NCBI GenBank assembly: GCA_963842305.1 | Contig: CAWJFW010000002.1 | Location: 992,001 to 1,056,000 of the forward strand | Direction of reading: 5' to 3' | DNA length: 64,000 bases | From: JAIBJN01 sp963842305 | GTDB lineage: Bacteria > Actinomycetota > Thermoleophilia > Gaiellales > Gaiellaceae | Shown here: positions 1 through 8,743 of the stretch, piece by piece | Numbering within the stretch: the stretch's first letter is position 1 | Layout of the letters: each line of letters begins with the position of its first letter | The notes under the pieces: generated by a model | Told to the model about the DNA's origin: nothing | What the model saw: the letters and a program-made list of their open reading frames with translations, nothing else | Database searches by the model: none | Made by a program: the position numbers and the translations under genes

Positions 1-553
1 GCCCGCGAGACCCGATGCGAAGGCGCGCAGGACGCGGTCGCCTTCCTGGTGTCCCTCGCGGTCGTTCCTCTGCTTGAAGTGGTCGAGGTCGAAGAGGACG
101 AGCGCAACTCCTCCCCGGTAGCGCCGGGCCCGCGCCGCCTCCAGCGCGAGCTGTGCGTGCAACGCGCCGTGGTTGAGAAGGCCGGTGAGCGGATCACGGC
201 GGGCGCTCTCGGCGAGCTCGGCCGTCGACGCGCTCGACGTATCCGACGAGGCAAAGATCGACGGCCGCTCGGGCCTCGCTCTCACCATGCCGGTCCAGCA
301 CGCGCCCGAGCACGAGGAGCTCGGCGGTCACCTCGGCCGGAGCGAGCCCGAGGCTCTCGCGCTCGCGGGCGAAGTCGGCAGCCAGTCCGCGAGGATCGTC
401 GTCCTCCTCGAGCGCCGCAATGAACGAGGGCAGCGAGCCCAGCTGGCCGAGGCGGCCGAGCCGCTCGAGCGAGGGCACGGAGCCAGAGGCGAGCGCCTCG
501 TCGACGCACTCGACAGCAAGATCCCATGCGGGCAACCTCACGACCCCGTGCAT
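1..553 (-). CDS. GGDEF-domain protein (putative diguanylate cyclase), partial and frame-broken
   Basis: The gene runs off the left edge. Its likely start is ATG at 551-553. The first ~118 codons give a helical N-terminal region (acidic stretch ALEEDDDP, then LVLGRVLDRHG) and hit a stop at 194-196. The GGDEF domain lies in another frame, reading ESARRDPLTGLLNHG near 210-170 and then FDLDHFKQRND and GHQEGDRVL, the usual landmarks before the GGDEF signature, which lies outside the window. Joining the halves needs a +1 (or -2) shift somewhere around 200-270. GGDEF enzymes make c-di-GMP from GTP. Family membership is clear. Whether the break is real decay or a sequencing indel cannot be told here. 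Confidence 0.7.
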
Positions 554-580
554 GGATCTCAGGGTAGGGAGGGCGTCGGC

Positions 581-586
581 TAGAAT
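581..586 (+). promoter_or_regulatory. Candidate -10 element (TAGAAT) for the rpsB operon
   Basis: TAGAAT stands 116 nt before the rpsB GTG, in the gap between the divergent GGDEF gene and rpsB. No good -35 is visible 17 nt upstream. It would give a 5' leader of about 110 nt that includes the hairpin at 634-652. Confidence 0.35.
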
Positions 587-633
587 CCCCGGAGTCTCTG
601 CACCCGACCCGGCGGACCAACGCGGGTGGCGGT

Positions 634-652
634 GCCGGGCATCCTGCCCGGT
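634..652 (+). promoter_or_regulatory. Hairpin in the rpsB leader
   Basis: A perfect CCGGGC/GCCCGG stem with a 5-nt loop, extendable by one G-U pair, lies about 50 nt before the rpsB start. Ribosomal-protein leaders often carry autoregulatory stems. No T tract follows, so a simple terminator is less likely. An autoregulatory role is inference. Confidence 0.35.
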
Positions 653-702
653 TCCATCCGTTCCCGCCGGTACCAGACAAACAGAACCGAGGAGGAAGAC
701 CA

Positions 703-1521
703 GTGTCCGTCGTCTCCATGCGAGAGCTTCTGGAGGCCGGAGTTCATTTCGGCCACCAGACCCGCCGCTGGAACCCAAAGATGCGCCGCTTCATCTTCAC
801 GGAGCGCGGCGGCATCTACATCATCGACCTGCAGCAGACGCTCGACCTGACCGAGCAGGCCTACGCCTTCGCGCGCAACGTCTCCGAGCGCGGCGGCTCG
901 GTCCTGTTCGTCGGCACGAAGAAGCAGTGTCAGGACTCGGTCGCCGAGGAAGCCGCGCGGGTCGGCATGCCCTACGTGAACCATCGCTGGCTGGGCGGGC
1001 TCCTCACCAACTGGCGCACGATCTCGGAGCGCATCGCACGTCTGCACGAGCTGCGGCGCCTGCGGGACGAGGACCAGCTCGATCTGCTTCCGTCGAAGGA
1101 GCGCATCTCGATGATGGCCGAGCTCGAGAAGCTCGAGATCAACCTCGGGGGCGTCGCCGACATGAAGTCGGTGCCCGACGCGGTCTTCGTCGTCGATCTT
1201 CGCAAGGAGCAGCTTGCCGTACGCGAGGCGCGCCGACTGGGCCTGCCGGTGATCGCCCTCGTCGACACGAACTGCGACCCCGATGACGCCGACTACGTCA
1301 TCCCGGGGAATGACGACGCCATTCGGTCGTGCAGCCTCATCGTCAAGGTGATCGCGAACGCGATCGAAGCCGGGAAGACCAAGGTGACCGTCGAGGAGAT
1401 GGAAGAGACCGAGGCCCCGGCCGAGGACGCCGAGCCCGAGCCGGAGCCGGCCGCGGTGGCCGCCGCGGCCGCGGAGGAGCCGTCCGAGGCTCCTGCCGAC
1501 GGTGGCGAGGAGGCGCAGTGA
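703..1521 (+). CDS. rpsB: 30S ribosomal protein S2
   Basis: This is a full-length S2 protein (272 aa) of the small ribosomal subunit. The N-terminus RELLEAGVHFGHQTRRWNPKM is the S2 signature, followed by YIIDLQQTL, FVGTKKQ and RWLGGLLTNW. The last ~40 residues are an acidic, Ala/Glu/Pro-rich tail, common in actinobacterial S2. The start is GTG with GGAGGAAG about 6 nt upstream. The stop overlaps the tsf start in a GTGA, so the two are translationally coupled. It heads the rpsB-tsf-pyrH-frr block. Confidence 0.97.
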   Translation: MSVVSMRELLEAGVHFGHQTRRWNPKMRRFIFTERGGIYIIDLQQTLDLTEQAYAFARNVSERGGSVLFVGTKKQCQDSVAEEAARVGMPYVNHRWLGGLLTNWRTISERIARLHELRRLRDEDQLDLLPSKERISMMAELEKLEINLGGVADMKSVPDAVFVVDLRKEQLAVREARRLGLPVIALVDTNCDPDDADYVIPGNDDAIRSCSLIVKVIANAIEAGKTKVTVEEMEETEAPAEDAEPEPEPAAVAAAAAEEPSEAPADGGEEAQ

Positions 1522-2321
1522 GCACGACCGAGATCCCAGCCGCGCTCGTCAAGGAGCTCCGCGATCTCACGGGCGCGGGCATGATGGACTGCAAGCGGGC
1601 GCTCGTCGAGTCCGGGGGCGACCTCGAGGCCGCGCGCCAGGCGTTGCGCGAGAAAGGGCTGGCCGAGGCCGGGAAGCGGGCCGGCCGCGAGACGTCGGAG
1701 GGGAAGGTCGTGGCGCACGTCGACGATCGGTCGGGCGCGATCGCGGCCGTCGGCTGCGAGACCGAGCCGGTCTCTGGCAACGAGGAGTTCCTGGCGTTCG
1801 CGCAGCACCTACTCGACCTGGTCCGGGTGGAGGGCGCCGGCGTGGCGGACTCCCTCGAGGACGAGAGGGCCGAGCTGGTCGCGAAGCTCGGCGAGAACAT
1901 CGTCGTCGTTGGCGCGGAGCGGTTCGAGGCCGACGAGGGCGAGGTCGTCGCGGCCTACATCCATCCGCCCGCGCAGAAGATCGGCGTGCTCGTCCACGCG
2001 CGGTCGACGCCCGAGCTCGCCCGCATGATCGCGATGCACATCGCCGCCGCCAGGCCGGTCTTTCTGAGCCGTGACGAGGTCCCCGAGGCCGACGTCGCCC
2101 AGGAGCGGAGCATCTACGAGAAGCTTCCCGAGGTCGAGTCGAAGCCCGAGGACGTGCGGGGCAAGATCGTCGAGGGCATGCTCGCCAAGCGATTCTTCGC
2201 GCAGGCCGTCCTGCTCGACCAGGCGTGGGTGCACGACCCGAGCATCACGGTCGGCCGGGCGCTCGCCGAGCATGGCGCGGAGCTCGTGGCCTTCGTGCGC
2301 TACAACGTCGGCCGCGAGTGA
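1518..2321 (+). CDS. tsf: Elongation factor Ts
   Basis: EF-Ts (267 aa) exchanges GDP for GTP on EF-Tu. The UBA-like N-terminus VKELRDLTGAGMMDCKRAL is diagnostic, followed by a long core (ETEPVSGNEEFLAFA). GTG at 1518 overlaps the rpsB stop, and the tsf stop overlaps the pyrH GTG in the same way. The gene order rpsB-tsf-pyrH-frr is near-universal in Actinobacteria and Firmicutes. The length is normal for a full two-lobe EF-Ts. Confidence 0.97.
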   Translation: MSTTEIPAALVKELRDLTGAGMMDCKRALVESGGDLEAARQALREKGLAEAGKRAGRETSEGKVVAHVDDRSGAIAAVGCETEPVSGNEEFLAFAQHLLDLVRVEGAGVADSLEDERAELVAKLGENIVVVGAERFEADEGEVVAAYIHPPAQKIGVLVHARSTPELARMIAMHIAAARPVFLSRDEVPEADVAQERSIYEKLPEVESKPEDVRGKIVEGMLAKRFFAQAVLLDQAWVHDPSITVGRALAEHGAELVAFVRYNVGRE

Positions 2322-3085
2322 GCGAGAACGACGAGCCCCCTCGCAGCGCTCGAGGCGGCTCCGCCTTCGAGCGCGTTCTCCTGAAGCTGTCCGGCGAGGC
2401 GCTCTTGGGCGACCAGCCGTACGGCATGAGCCCTGAGAAGGTCGAGTCGCTCGCGGCGGAGGTGAAGCGGGTCCACGACCGCGGCGTCGAGACGGCGATC
2501 GTGATCGGCGCCGGCAACATCTACCGCGGCATGCAGGCGACCGCCGAAGGCATGGACCGGGCGACGGCGGACTACGCCGGCATGCTCGCCACCGTCCTCA
2601 ACTGCCTGACTCTCCAGGACGCGCTCGAGCGCCTCGGGGCGCATACGCGCGTCCTTTCTGCGATCACCGTCAGCGAGGTGGCAGAGCCCTACATCCGCAG
2701 GCGGGCGATCCGCCATCTCGAGAAGGGCCGCGTCGTCATCTTCGCCGCCGGGACCGGGAACCCATTCTTCACGACGGACACCGCCGCGGCGTTGCGCGCG
2801 CTCGAGGTCGGCGCGGACGCGATCCTCATGGGCAAGAACGGCGTCGACGGCGTCTACGACGGCGATCCCGCGGTGGATCCCGGCGCGAGCTTCCTGCCCG
2901 AACTGACGCACCTCGAGGCGATCGAGCGCGGCCTCAAGGTGATGGACACCACCGCGCTCACGCTGTGCATGGACAACGGGCTGCCGATCTACGTGTTCGG
3001 CCTCGACGACCCCGGCACAATCGAGCGGGTCGTCGCGGGTGAGAGAATCGGCACGATCATCTCGACCCCCCGGAGGGATGCATGA
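2318..3085 (+). CDS. pyrH: UMP kinase
   Basis: This is a cytosolic UMP kinase of the amino-acid-kinase fold (255 aa) making UDP from UMP. Visible motifs are LLKLSGEALLG, the nucleotide loop VIGAGNIYRG, AAGTGNPFFTTDTAAALRA and GVYDGDP. An extra ~15-residue polar N-terminus (SENDEPPRSARGG) precedes the conserved core. A later start is possible, but GTG at 2318 overlaps the tsf stop (GTGA) and fits the coupling pattern of the operon. Confidence 0.97.
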   Translation: MSENDEPPRSARGGSAFERVLLKLSGEALLGDQPYGMSPEKVESLAAEVKRVHDRGVETAIVIGAGNIYRGMQATAEGMDRATADYAGMLATVLNCLTLQDALERLGAHTRVLSAITVSEVAEPYIRRRAIRHLEKGRVVIFAAGTGNPFFTTDTAAALRALEVGADAILMGKNGVDGVYDGDPAVDPGASFLPELTHLEAIERGLKVMDTTALTLCMDNGLPIYVFGLDDPGTIERVVAGERIGTIISTPRRDA

Positions 3086-3639
3086 TCGATGACCTGCTCG
3101 ACGACGCGAAGCGTCGCATGGACAAGTCGGTCGAGGCGACCGCGCACGAGTTCAACACGATCCGCACCGGGCGGGCCTCGGCGGCGCTGCTGGACCGTGT
3201 CCGGGTGGACTACTACGGCCAGGAGACGCCGCTGAATCAGCTCTCGACCATCAACGTGCCGGAGCCGCGGCTGCTCACGATCCAGCCGTACGACCCGAGC
3301 TCGATCAAGGCCATCGAACGAGCGCTGCAGGAATCGGACCTGGGCCTGACGCCGTCGAACGACGGCAAGGTCATCCGCCTCCCGATCCCCCAGCTGACGG
3401 AAGAGCGGCGCGAGGAGCTGGTCAAGGTCGTCCGCCATCTGGCCGAGGAGGGACGGGTCGCCGTCCGGAATGTCAGGCGCGACTGCATCCACCATCTCAA
3501 GGAGCTCGTCCGCGACGGCGACGTGGGGGACGACGAGGAGCGCCGGGCCGAGGAGCGGGTCCAGAAGCTCACCGACGAGCACGTCGCCAAGATCGACGAG
3601 ATCCTCAAGCGCAAGGAAGCGGAGATCCTGGAAGTCTGA
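3082..3639 (+). CDS. frr: Ribosome recycling factor
   Basis: RRF (185 aa) splits post-termination ribosomes with EF-G. The conserved opening is DDAKRRMDKSVEATAHEFNTIRTGRA, here running from about residue 7, with RLPIPQLTEERREELVKVV in the middle and KIDEILKRKEAEILEV at the end. The length is exactly typical. The ATG at 3082 overlaps the pyrH stop (ATGA). Confidence 0.97.
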   Translation: MIDDLLDDAKRRMDKSVEATAHEFNTIRTGRASAALLDRVRVDYYGQETPLNQLSTINVPEPRLLTIQPYDPSSIKAIERALQESDLGLTPSNDGKVIRLPIPQLTEERREELVKVVRHLAEEGRVAVRNVRRDCIHHLKELVRDGDVGDDEERRAEERVQKLTDEHVAKIDEILKRKEAEILEV

Positions 3640-3664
3640 GGCGTCGATCCTCGGATGTAGAGAC

Positions 3665-4414
3665 GTGAACCTCCTGACGAGACTGCGGACGCTGAGGGGC
3701 TTCAAGCCTCCAGGGGAGCGGGAGCTTCCGGACGTCGCCCGCTCGGTGGCGATCATCATGGACGGAAACGGCCGCTGGGCTCGGCGGCGCCGGCTGCCGG
3801 TGGCGGCGGGGCACCGTGCCGGGACCCGGGCGCTCCGGCGAACCGTCGAGGCGGCGATCGACCTCGGCGTCGAGTCGCTCTGTGTCTATGCGTTCTCGAC
3901 CGAGAACTGGTCGCGGCCCTCGGACGAAGTCGACGCGCTGATGGAGATCTTCGTCGAGACGATCGAGCGCGAGCTCCCCGATCTCGCCCGCGAGGGCGTC
4001 CGTACGCGCTTCATCGGGCGGCGCGACCGCGCAACCGAGACGCTGCTCGCCAAGATCGAGCGGCTCGAGGAGACGACCGCGACGAATGAGCGGCTCCAGC
4101 TTTGGATCGCGTTCGACTACGGCGGGCGAGCGGAGATCGTGGAGGCGGCCAGAAGGTTGGCCGAGGAGGGAATGGACCCGCGCGACATCGACGAGAACGC
4201 CATCGCCGCGCGCCTCTACGCGCCCGAGATGACCGAGCCCGACCTCCTCATCAGGACGTCCGGCGAACTGCGCATCTCCAACTTCCTCCTGTGGCAGCTC
4301 GCCTATACGGAGCTCGTCTTCGTCGACACCCTCTGGCCCGACTTTGGAGAGCGCCAGCTCCGGGAGGCGCTCGTTCAGTACGCGAATCGCCGCCGGCGCT
4401 TCGGCGGGCGATGA
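3665..4414 (+). CDS. uppS: Isoprenyl (undecaprenyl) diphosphate synthase
   Basis: This is a cis-prenyltransferase (249 aa) that elongates FPP with IPP to the lipid carrier for cell-wall synthesis. Motifs: IIMDGNGRWA with the catalytic Asp, GHRAGTRALR, YAFSTENWSRP and RTSGELRISNFLLWQ. GTG at 3665 is chosen because the conserved protein begins just after it. There is no strong Shine-Dalgarno. It lies 25 nt after frr and overlaps cdsA by ATGA, so lipid-carrier and phospholipid synthesis are coupled. Confidence 0.94.
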   Translation: MNLLTRLRTLRGFKPPGERELPDVARSVAIIMDGNGRWARRRRLPVAAGHRAGTRALRRTVEAAIDLGVESLCVYAFSTENWSRPSDEVDALMEIFVETIERELPDLAREGVRTRFIGRRDRATETLLAKIERLEETTATNERLQLWIAFDYGGRAEIVEAARRLAEEGMDPRDIDENAIAARLYAPEMTEPDLLIRTSGELRISNFLLWQLAYTELVFVDTLWPDFGERQLREALVQYANRRRRFGGR

Positions 4415-5211
4415 GCCCCCTCCTCAGCCGTATCGCCGTCATCGCGGCGGGCTTGCCGCTGGTGCTCTTCGCTGCCTACTACGGCGGTTGGGCGCTGCTC
4501 GCGCTGCTGCTGCCGGCGTCGCTGCTGGCGCTTCACGAGCTCTACAGGATGGCCCGCGCCCTGCGACCGCTCGTCCTCGCCGGCTACGGCGGCGCGCTCG
4601 CGGCCGTGCTCGGTGCGGCCCTGGGCGGTCCGGAATGGATGCTCGGGGGGTTCACGCTCACCCTGTTGCTGGCGTTCTTCTTCGCGGCGATCTCCGAGAC
4701 CCGCCAATCGACGACGGTCGCCGTCGCGATGACCGTCCTGGGCGCCGCCTGGATCGGTCTCGGCTTCGGCTTCCTGATCCTTCTGCGCGACCTCGAGCCC
4801 GACGGGAGGCTCCTTCTCATCACCCTGCTCCTGACCGTCTTTGTCGCGGACACGTTCGCCTATCTCGGGGGACGCCTCGCCGGACGGCACAAGATGGCCC
4901 CCGGTATCTCTCCCGGCAAGACGTGGGAGGGGTTCGTGTCCGGTGTTCTCGGCGGTGTCCTCACCTCGTGGCTGGCGCTGAACGGAGAGCCCATCGACGT
5001 CGACGGCTGGGAGGCCTTTGCGCTTGGCGGCGCGATCGTCCTCGCTGCGGTGGGTGGCGACCTGTTCGAGTCGATGGTGAAGCGCGACCTGGGGGTGAAG
5101 GACTCGGGCCGGGTGCTCATGGGCCACGGCGGCGTGCTCGACCGGGTGGACTCGATCGTCTTCGCGGGCCCGGCGGCGTACTTCACAGTCCTCGCCCTCA
5201 CGCACGGGTAA
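4411..5211 (+). CDS. cdsA: Phosphatidate cytidylyltransferase (CDP-DAG synthase)
   Basis: This integral membrane enzyme (266 aa) makes CDP-diacylglycerol from phosphatidate and CTP. There are about eight hydrophobic segments. The C-terminal CdsA signature is clear: FVADTFAYLGGRLAG, APGISPGKTWEGFVSG, GDLFESMVKRDLGVKDSG and GHGGVLDRVDS, which carries the Asp residues used for metal binding. ATG at 4411 overlaps the uppS stop. Confidence 0.95.
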   Translation: MSPLLSRIAVIAAGLPLVLFAAYYGGWALLALLLPASLLALHELYRMARALRPLVLAGYGGALAAVLGAALGGPEWMLGGFTLTLLLAFFFAAISETRQSTTVAVAMTVLGAAWIGLGFGFLILLRDLEPDGRLLLITLLLTVFVADTFAYLGGRLAGRHKMAPGISPGKTWEGFVSGVLGGVLTSWLALNGEPIDVDGWEAFALGGAIVLAAVGGDLFESMVKRDLGVKDSGRVLMGHGGVLDRVDSIVFAGPAAYFTVLALTHG

Positions 5212-5225
5212 GAACGTGCTGTCTC

Positions 5226-5231
5226 TAGACT
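5226..5231 (+). promoter_or_regulatory. -10 element (TAGACT) for a probably leaderless dxr mRNA
   Basis: TAGACT ends 7 nt before the dxr ATG and no Shine-Dalgarno is present. Transcription would begin at or next to the ATG. The same arrangement recurs upstream of ispG, proC and other genes in this window. Confidence 0.5.
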
Positions 5232-5238
5232 CGACGGG

Positions 5239-6306
5239 ATGAAGCGCGTCGCACTTCTCGGCGTCACGGGGTCGATCGGGCGCCAGGCGCTCGAGATCAT
5301 CTCCGCCCATCCCGGGCTCGAGCTTGCGGCGGCCGCCTCGGGATCGACGCCGATCGACGATCTCGCGCCGCTCACCCAGGTCGGCGGAGACCTGACCGAG
5401 CTCCTGGACCGCGCGGATCCCGACGTCGTCCTCAACGCGGTCGTGGGATTCGCCGGTGTGCCGGCGACCTTCTGGGCGCTCGAGCGGGGCGTCGACCTGG
5501 CCCTTGCCAACAAGGAAAGCCTCGTCGCCGGCGGCGCGCTGGCAGTCGAGGCGTGGAGGAGAGGCGAAGGACGCCTTCTTCCGGTGGACTCGGAGCACTC
5601 GGCGGCGTTCCAGCTCCTCGACGGCCGGGCGGCCGAGACGGTCGACTCGCTCGTCCTGACGGCTTCGGGTGGGCCGTTCCGGGGGTGGAGCCGCTCGGAG
5701 CTCGTCGACGTCACCCCCTCCAACGCGCTCGCGCATCCAACCTGGAACATGGGCCCGAAGATCACGATCGACTCGGCCACACTCATGAACAAGGGGCTCG
5801 AGCTGATCGAGGCCCACTTTCTCTTCGAGGTCCCGTACGACCGCATCGAGGTCGTCGTGCACCCGACCTCGGTCGTCCACGCGATCGTCCGGCTGCGCGA
5901 CGGCGCCGCGCTGGCGCACCTGGGCTACCCGGACATGCGCGTGCCCATCTCCTACGCCCTGACGTATCCGGAGCGGGCCGAGACGCCGGTTGCGCAGCTC
6001 GACCTCGCCGCGGGGCACATTCTCGAGTTCGGGGAGCCCGACCTCGAGGCGTTTCCGTGCCTCGCGCTCGCGCGTGCGGCCGGCGAGGCCGGTGATACGG
6101 CTCCCTGCGTCCTCAATGCGGCGAACGAGGTCGCCGTCGCCGCCTTCCTGGACGGAGAGCTTCCCTTCCTCGGAATCGCGGACGTCGTCGAGCGCACGCT
6201 CTCCCAGGTGGACTGCGTCCCCGCGGGCGATCTGGCCGAGCTGGCCGACATGGACGCGGAGGCCCGGAGGGTTGCGACGGGACTCGCACGCCAGCTGGTT
6301 CACTAG
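5239..6306 (+). CDS. dxr: 1-deoxy-D-xylulose-5-phosphate reductoisomerase
   Basis: This is the second step of the MEP isoprenoid pathway, DXP to MEP with NADPH. It shows the NADPH motif LLGVTGSIGRQALEII, ALANKESLVAGG, PVDSEHSAAFQ with the metal-binding Asp-Ser-Glu, TASGGPFRGW, HPTWNMGPKITIDSATLMNKG and AANEVAVAAFL. At 355 aa it is some 30-40 residues shorter than usual, and the shortfall lies in the N-terminal NADPH domain after LELAAAASG. All catalytic motifs remain. It probably has its own leaderless promoter. Confidence 0.95.
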   Translation: MKRVALLGVTGSIGRQALEIISAHPGLELAAAASGSTPIDDLAPLTQVGGDLTELLDRADPDVVLNAVVGFAGVPATFWALERGVDLALANKESLVAGGALAVEAWRRGEGRLLPVDSEHSAAFQLLDGRAAETVDSLVLTASGGPFRGWSRSELVDVTPSNALAHPTWNMGPKITIDSATLMNKGLELIEAHFLFEVPYDRIEVVVHPTSVVHAIVRLRDGAALAHLGYPDMRVPISYALTYPERAETPVAQLDLAAGHILEFGEPDLEAFPCLALARAAGEAGDTAPCVLNAANEVAVAAFLDGELPFLGIADVVERTLSQVDCVPAGDLAELADMDAEARRVATGLARQLVH

Positions 6307-6315
6307 ACGCTCACC

Positions 6316-7542
6316 ATGAACATCGCCGTCGCCATCGGAGGCCTCGCCTTCCTGATCCTCATTCACGAGGCGGGGCACTTCTTCACCGCGCTCGCGGTCA
6401 AGATGAAGCCGCGCAGGTTCTACATCTTCTTCCCTCCGGCGCTCGTGAAGTGGCACCGGAACGGGATCGAGTACGGCATCGGGTCGATCCCGCTGGGCGG
6501 CTACGTGAAGATCCCGGGGATGCACAAGCCGGCGGCCGGCGATCTCGAGGCGCACCTCGAGCCTGCCCGCAGCGAGGCGCCGTCGCTCGCCGCCGCGGAG
6601 AAGCCCATGGAGCAGGCGCTCTCCGAGGAGCGATTCGGCGATGCACGTGCCGAGCTCTCGGCCCTCAAGGCGAGGGTCGACGGCATCGATCTCTCGGAGG
6701 GCGCCCGCAAGGCCGCCGACCGCGGCTTCACCGAGGTCGACGATGCGCTCTCGCCGGAAGCGTACTGGCGGGCACCCACCTGGAAGCGGGTCGCCGTCAT
6801 CCTCGCCGGGCCAGCGACCAACTACCTCTTCGCCGTCCTGGCCCTCGCGATCGTCTTCATGCTCGGCGTGCCGACCGGCGCTACGCGCACGGTCGACGAG
6901 GTCGCGACAGGCTCTCCGGCGGCGGCGATGGGGCTCGAGTCCGGCGACGAGGTCGTCGCGGTCAACGGGAAGGGTGGCGAGTCGGACGAGCTCGCCGAGG
7001 CGATCCGCAGCAGCGGGGGCGAAGCGGTGACCGTCACCGTGGAACGGGACGGGGCCCGGCTGCAGCTCGAGGGGACACCGAAGCTCGACCCGGCCGACGA
7101 CGTCTACCGCCTCGGATTCGCGTTCGGGCTCGACTACCAGAGCTACGGCCCGGTCGAGGCGATCGGGCATGCTTTCGACACGACCTGGGAGGTGACGAAG
7201 GCGATCGTTTCCTCCCTCGGACGGCTCGTCACGGGCGAGGGCCGCGACGAGGTGGCGAGCGTCGTCGGCATCACCCAGGTATCGAGCGAGTCACTGGACG
7301 TCGGCTTCCGCTACTACCTCGAGGTGCTCGCGTTCATCAGCCTCTCGCTTGCCCTCCTCAACCTGCTGCCCTTGCTTCCGCTCGACGGCGGGCATATCGC
7401 CTTCTCCCTCGCCGAGCGGGTTCGCGGCCGGGCGATTCCGCGCGAGGCGTACGAGCGCTTCTCCATGGTGGGGATCGCGCTCGTACTCTTCCTCTTCGTC
7501 ATCGGCCTCTCGAACGACATCAACCGGCTCAGCGGCGGCTAG
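6316..7542 (+). CDS. rseP: Site-2 intramembrane zinc metalloprotease (RseP/RIP1 family)
   Basis: This M50 protease (408 aa) of the cytoplasmic membrane cleaves transmembrane substrates such as anti-sigma factors. HEAGH at residues 17-21 in the first membrane helix supplies the zinc ligands, and LPLDGGH near residue 356 gives the third ligand. One PDZ domain (GLESGDEVVAVNG) lies between. An unusually long charged segment (about residues 75-150, Ala/Glu-rich) sits between LGGYVKIPGM and the second membrane helix, where relatives have a short linker. It lies 9 nt after dxr. Confidence 0.92.
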   Translation: MNIAVAIGGLAFLILIHEAGHFFTALAVKMKPRRFYIFFPPALVKWHRNGIEYGIGSIPLGGYVKIPGMHKPAAGDLEAHLEPARSEAPSLAAAEKPMEQALSEERFGDARAELSALKARVDGIDLSEGARKAADRGFTEVDDALSPEAYWRAPTWKRVAVILAGPATNYLFAVLALAIVFMLGVPTGATRTVDEVATGSPAAAMGLESGDEVVAVNGKGGESDELAEAIRSSGGEAVTVTVERDGARLQLEGTPKLDPADDVYRLGFAFGLDYQSYGPVEAIGHAFDTTWEVTKAIVSSLGRLVTGEGRDEVASVVGITQVSSESLDVGFRYYLEVLAFISLSLALLNLLPLLPLDGGHIAFSLAERVRGRAIPREAYERFSMVGIALVLFLFVIGLSNDINRLSGG

Positions 7543-7571
7543 GCGGACGGCGGCGACCCGACCGTCATGCG

Positions 7572-7594
7572 GCGGGGGCGTGCGGCGCCCCCGC
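7572..7594 (+). terminator. Hairpin between rseP and ispG
   Basis: A perfect 9-bp stem GCGGGGGCG/CGCCCCCGC with a 5-nt loop lies 30 nt after the rseP stop and immediately before the ispG promoter. There is no clear T tract. It is a plausible terminator separating the two transcription units. Confidence 0.55.
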
Positions 7595-7597
7595 GGT

Positions 7598-7603
7598 TAG
7601 ACT
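7598..7603 (+). promoter_or_regulatory. -10 element (TAGACT) for a probably leaderless ispG mRNA
   Basis: TAGACT ends 8 nt before the ispG ATG at 7612, directly after the 7572-7594 hairpin. There is no Shine-Dalgarno. The identical hexamer precedes dxr. Confidence 0.5.
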
Positions 7604-7611
7604 TTCCCGCG

Positions 7612-8743
7612 ATGGCGAGCGAGCGTCAGATCACGGTCGGAAGCGTCCCGATCGGCGGCGGCGCGCCGGTCGTCGTGCAGTCGATGACGCTGACGAAGAC
7701 GCACGACGTCGACGCGACCATGCGTCAGATCGGCGAGCTCGTCTCCGCCGGTTGCGAGGTCGTCCGTGTTGCCGTCCCGAAGAACGAGGACGCGGACGCG
7801 CTTGCGAAGCTCGTCTACCTGTCGCCGATCCCGGTCATTGCCGACATCCACTTCAACGCTTCGCTGGCGCTCAAGGCCGTCGAAGCGGGCGTCGCTGCGG
7901 TGCGGATCAACCCCGGCAACATCGGCGGCCCCGACAAGGTCGCAGAGGTGGTTCGCGCCGCGAAGGCACGCGGGATTCCCATGCGCATCGGCGCGAACTC
8001 GGGCTCCCTGCCGAAGCACCTCGTCGAATTGGCCCAGGAGGACACGGCCGAGGCGCTTGTCGAAGAGGCGCTGGAGCAGGTCCGCCTGCTCGAGAGCATG
8101 GACTACTACGACTTCAAGATCTCGGTGAAGTCGAGCTCCGTGCCGACGATGATCCGCGCATACCGCATGCTCTCGGAGAAGGTCCCCTACCCACTTCACC
8201 TGGGAGTCACCGAGGCCGGGACGCCGGCATCGGGCTCGATCAAGAGCGCGATCGGCGTCGGAAGCCTGCTGATGGACGGGATCGGAGACACGATCCGGAT
8301 CTCGCTGACCGCGGACCCCGTCGAGGAGGTCAAGGTCGCCTGGGAGATCCTGAAGGCGCTCGGCCTGCGCGAGCGGGGGCCGATCATGATCGCCTGCCCA
8401 TCTTGCGGGCGCGACAACGTCGGCGTCTGGAATCTTGCCGAGGCGGTCGAGGACACGGCTGCGGCGCTATCCGCAGGCGTTCGAGGTCGCCGTGATGGGC
8501 TGCGCCGTCAACGGTCCCGGCGAGGCCGGGGATGCCGACTTCGGCGTTGCGGGCGGGCGGGAGACCGGCTTCATCTACGCCCACGGACGCGTCCTCAAGA
8601 AGGTCGAGTCGGGGCTGCTCGTGGACGAGCTCTTTCGCGAAATCGACACGTGGATCGAGAGCGGAATGGCCCGGCCGAAGCGGCTCAAGCTGGCCAAGCC
8701 GGCGGCCCTGATGATGGCCGAAGCGGCCCAGCGCCCGTCCTGA
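7612..8743 (+). CDS. ispG: 4-hydroxy-3-methylbut-2-enyl diphosphate synthase, with a 1-nt frame break
   Basis: This is an Fe-S enzyme of the MEP pathway converting MEcPP to HMBPP. The first frame holds VVQSMTLTKTHDV, VRVAVPKNEDADAL, NPGNIGG, LHLGVTEAG and ACPSCGRDNVGVW, with cluster ligands Cys262 and Cys265. After AEAVED the conserved sequence continues in the +1 frame as RLRRYPQAFEVAVMGCAVNGPGEAGDADFG, carrying the third Cys and the Glu ligand, and stops at 8743. The simplest repair is removal of the extra A at 8455. The gene should be essential, so a sequencing indel is likelier than decay, but this is not proven. The stop overlaps the proS start (TGATG). Confidence 0.88.

Noticed and set aside
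4375..7170. A 931-codon open frame on the minus strand across uppS-cdsA-dxr-rseP
   Set aside because: It is antisense to four well-supported enzymes, is rich in Arg/Asp/Gly/Glu without any family motif, and is the expected shadow of high-GC third positions.
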